Assembly (NCBI GenBank): GCA_003158495.1
Contig: PMJT01000077.1
Coordinates: forward strand, 2,646 to 8,813
Length of the DNA: 6,168 nt
Direction: 5' to 3'
Source: Chloroflexota bacterium
GTDB taxonomy: Bacteria; Chloroflexota; Limnocylindria; Limnocylindrales; CSP1-4
Under the pieces are notes generated by a model. The model had not been told where the DNA came from. It worked only from the letters and a program-made list of their open reading frames with translations, and did no database searches. Both the position numbers and the translations under genes were made by a program. Positions 5,350 to 6,168 of the stretch are shown here, piece by piece; the first letter of the stretch is position 1, and every line of letters starts with the position of its first letter.

Positions 5350-6168
5350 ATGCGACAGGCGTGGCTCCCTCGCGCACTGGCGGGAATCGCGGTGGCCTCA
5401 GTGGCGGCCGCCTGCTCGCCGGGTGCTGCGTCAAGCGCCCGGCCCGGCCGCTCGCCGACCCCGAGTGCGACGACGGTGACGCTCTCGCGGTCCGCCGCCG
5501 GTTCGCTCGACTCCGGGCTATCCTGGATCGCCGCCCGTGTCGACCAGCCCGCGACAATCGAGGGCGTTCCCACCGACGCGCCGGTCTTCTGCTCGCCCTG
5601 CCACCCGATCGTGGGCACGTACATCGACTCGCTGGTGGCGGTGCGAGGCGGTTTCATCGCGCTGGGATTCGACCAGCCGCCGTCCCACGCCGCCGCCTGG
5701 TCGTCGACGGATGCGATGAACTGGCGGCGCGAAAGCGACCTGCCCGCTCCGGGGGGCAGCAGCATCTCCGCGGCGGTCGTGGGGCAGGATGGCTCCGTCA
5801 TCGCGGTGGGCGGGAGCGGCCCAACCGCGGCCGCCTGGCGGACCACGGACGGCGCCACCTGGACCTTGACGCAGCTGCCCGCACCGGGAACCGATGCCGG
5901 GGTCGGGCCGGGCGCCACGGAGCGCCTCTCGGCCGTCGCTGAGACGCCTGGCGGTTTCGTGGCCGGCGGATACGTCGAGACGGCAACGGCGATCCGCATG
6001 GCCTCGTTGTGGCGCTCGCCCGACGGCGTTACGTGGACGCGAACCATCGTGCCCATTCCGGCGGGGTCGAGCGAGGTGACCGGCATCGCCGAATTGAGCG
6101 CAAGCGAACTCGTCGCCGTCGGGATTGCCGGAGACGAACGGCGAGGCACCGCGGCGGTCTGGCAGTCG
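5350..6168 (+). CDS. Lipoprotein with Asp-box-like repeats, probable beta-propeller (3' end outside window)
   Basis: The first 273 residues are visible and no stop occurs before the window edge. A short signal peptide (M-R-Q...L-P-R-A-L-A-G-I-A-V-A-S) leads to a lipobox-like V-A-A-A-C22, so the protein should be exported and lipid-anchored at Cys22. The -3 residue is Ala rather than the preferred Leu, making the box slightly weak. A Ser/Pro/Thr/Ala linker follows to about 50. From about 55 on there are repeating units: hydrophobic strands of the type G-G-F-x-A-x-G followed by A-W-[SR]-[ST]-x-D-x-x-x-W. The Asp-box-like copies are at 119-125 (S-T-D-A-M-N-W), 165-171 (T-T-D-G-A-T-W) and 223-229 (S-P-D-G-V-T-W). 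A fourth unit is beginning at A-V-W-Q-S when the window ends. Asp-boxes mark blade turns of beta-propellers such as sialidase/BNR proteins, but they do not prove sialidase activity, and no catalytic Arg triad can be assigned here. C81-S-P-C84-H is an additional oddity. Ligand and role are unknown. Confidence 0.85.
   Translation, partial: MRQAWLPRALAGIAVASVAAACSPGAASSARPGRSPTPSATTVTLSRSAAGSLDSGLSWIAARVDQPATIEGVPTDAPVFCSPCHPIVGTYIDSLVAVRGGFIALGFDQPPSHAAAWSSTDAMNWRRESDLPAPGGSSISAAVVGQDGSVIAVGGSGPTAAAWRTTDGATWTLTQLPAPGTDAGVGPGATERLSAVAETPGGFVAGGYVETATAIRMASLWRSPDGVTWTRTIVPIPAGSSEVTGIAELSASELVAVGIAGDERRGTAAVWQS

Noticed and set aside
5202..6149. 315-codon open frame on the minus strand
   Set aside because: It is antisense to the lipoprotein gene, which has a strong Shine-Dalgarno, a lipobox and repeated Asp-box-like motifs. 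The minus frame has none of these.

Overview
The window is GC-rich, densely coding DNA. The protein style suggests a Chloroflexota-like bacterium, perhaps an uncultivated soil or freshwater lineage near Limnocylindria/Ellin6529, with a high-GC actinobacterium-like lineage as the alternative. The hints are single-pass anchored or lipidated proteins with Pro/Thr/Ala-rich linkers, a secreted protein with Asp-box-like repeats, and an orotate phosphoribosyltransferase with the C-terminal Cys-pair tail. This placement is an inference from composition and protein style; no marker gene is present.

Layout: (1) 2-914, plus strand: the 3' end of pyrD (dihydroorotate dehydrogenase) followed after 31 nt by a complete pyrE (orotate phosphoribosyltransferase). 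This is the tail of a pyrimidine (UMP) biosynthesis operon. (2) 954-3720, minus strand, convergent with pyrE: a probable three-gene transcription unit. In order of transcription it holds a 566-aa beta-CASP metallo-beta-lactamase-fold RNA-processing-type hydrolase, a short GNAT acetyltransferase that looks internally deleted (7 nt downstream), and a membrane-anchored extracytoplasmic protein of unknown function (15 nt further on, GTG start). (3) 3721-3901: a 181-bp divergent intergenic region with a GC-rich 13-nt repeat in three copies and a possible -10 element. (4) 3902-5221, plus strand: a 439-aa membrane-anchored two-domain extracytoplasmic protein of unknown function. (5) 5222-5349: an intergenic region with a long imperfect hairpin, a possible extended -10 and a strong Shine-Dalgarno. 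(6) 5350 to the window end, plus strand: the first 273 residues of a lipoprotein that probably folds as a beta-propeller with Asp-box-like repeats. It runs off the edge without a stop.

Only the pyrD-pyrE pair has an obvious shared pathway. The three minus-strand genes are probably co-transcribed because of their spacing, but I see no functional link between an RNA-processing hydrolase, a shortened acetyltransferase and a surface-anchored protein. I did not find a convincing new multi-gene system. The points most worth a second look are the shortened GNAT gene, the long insertion in the MBL/beta-CASP protein, and the uncharacterised anchored proteins. I saw no tRNA, rRNA, CRISPR array, insertion sequence or attachment site. 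No gene-free stretch exceeds about 180 bases.
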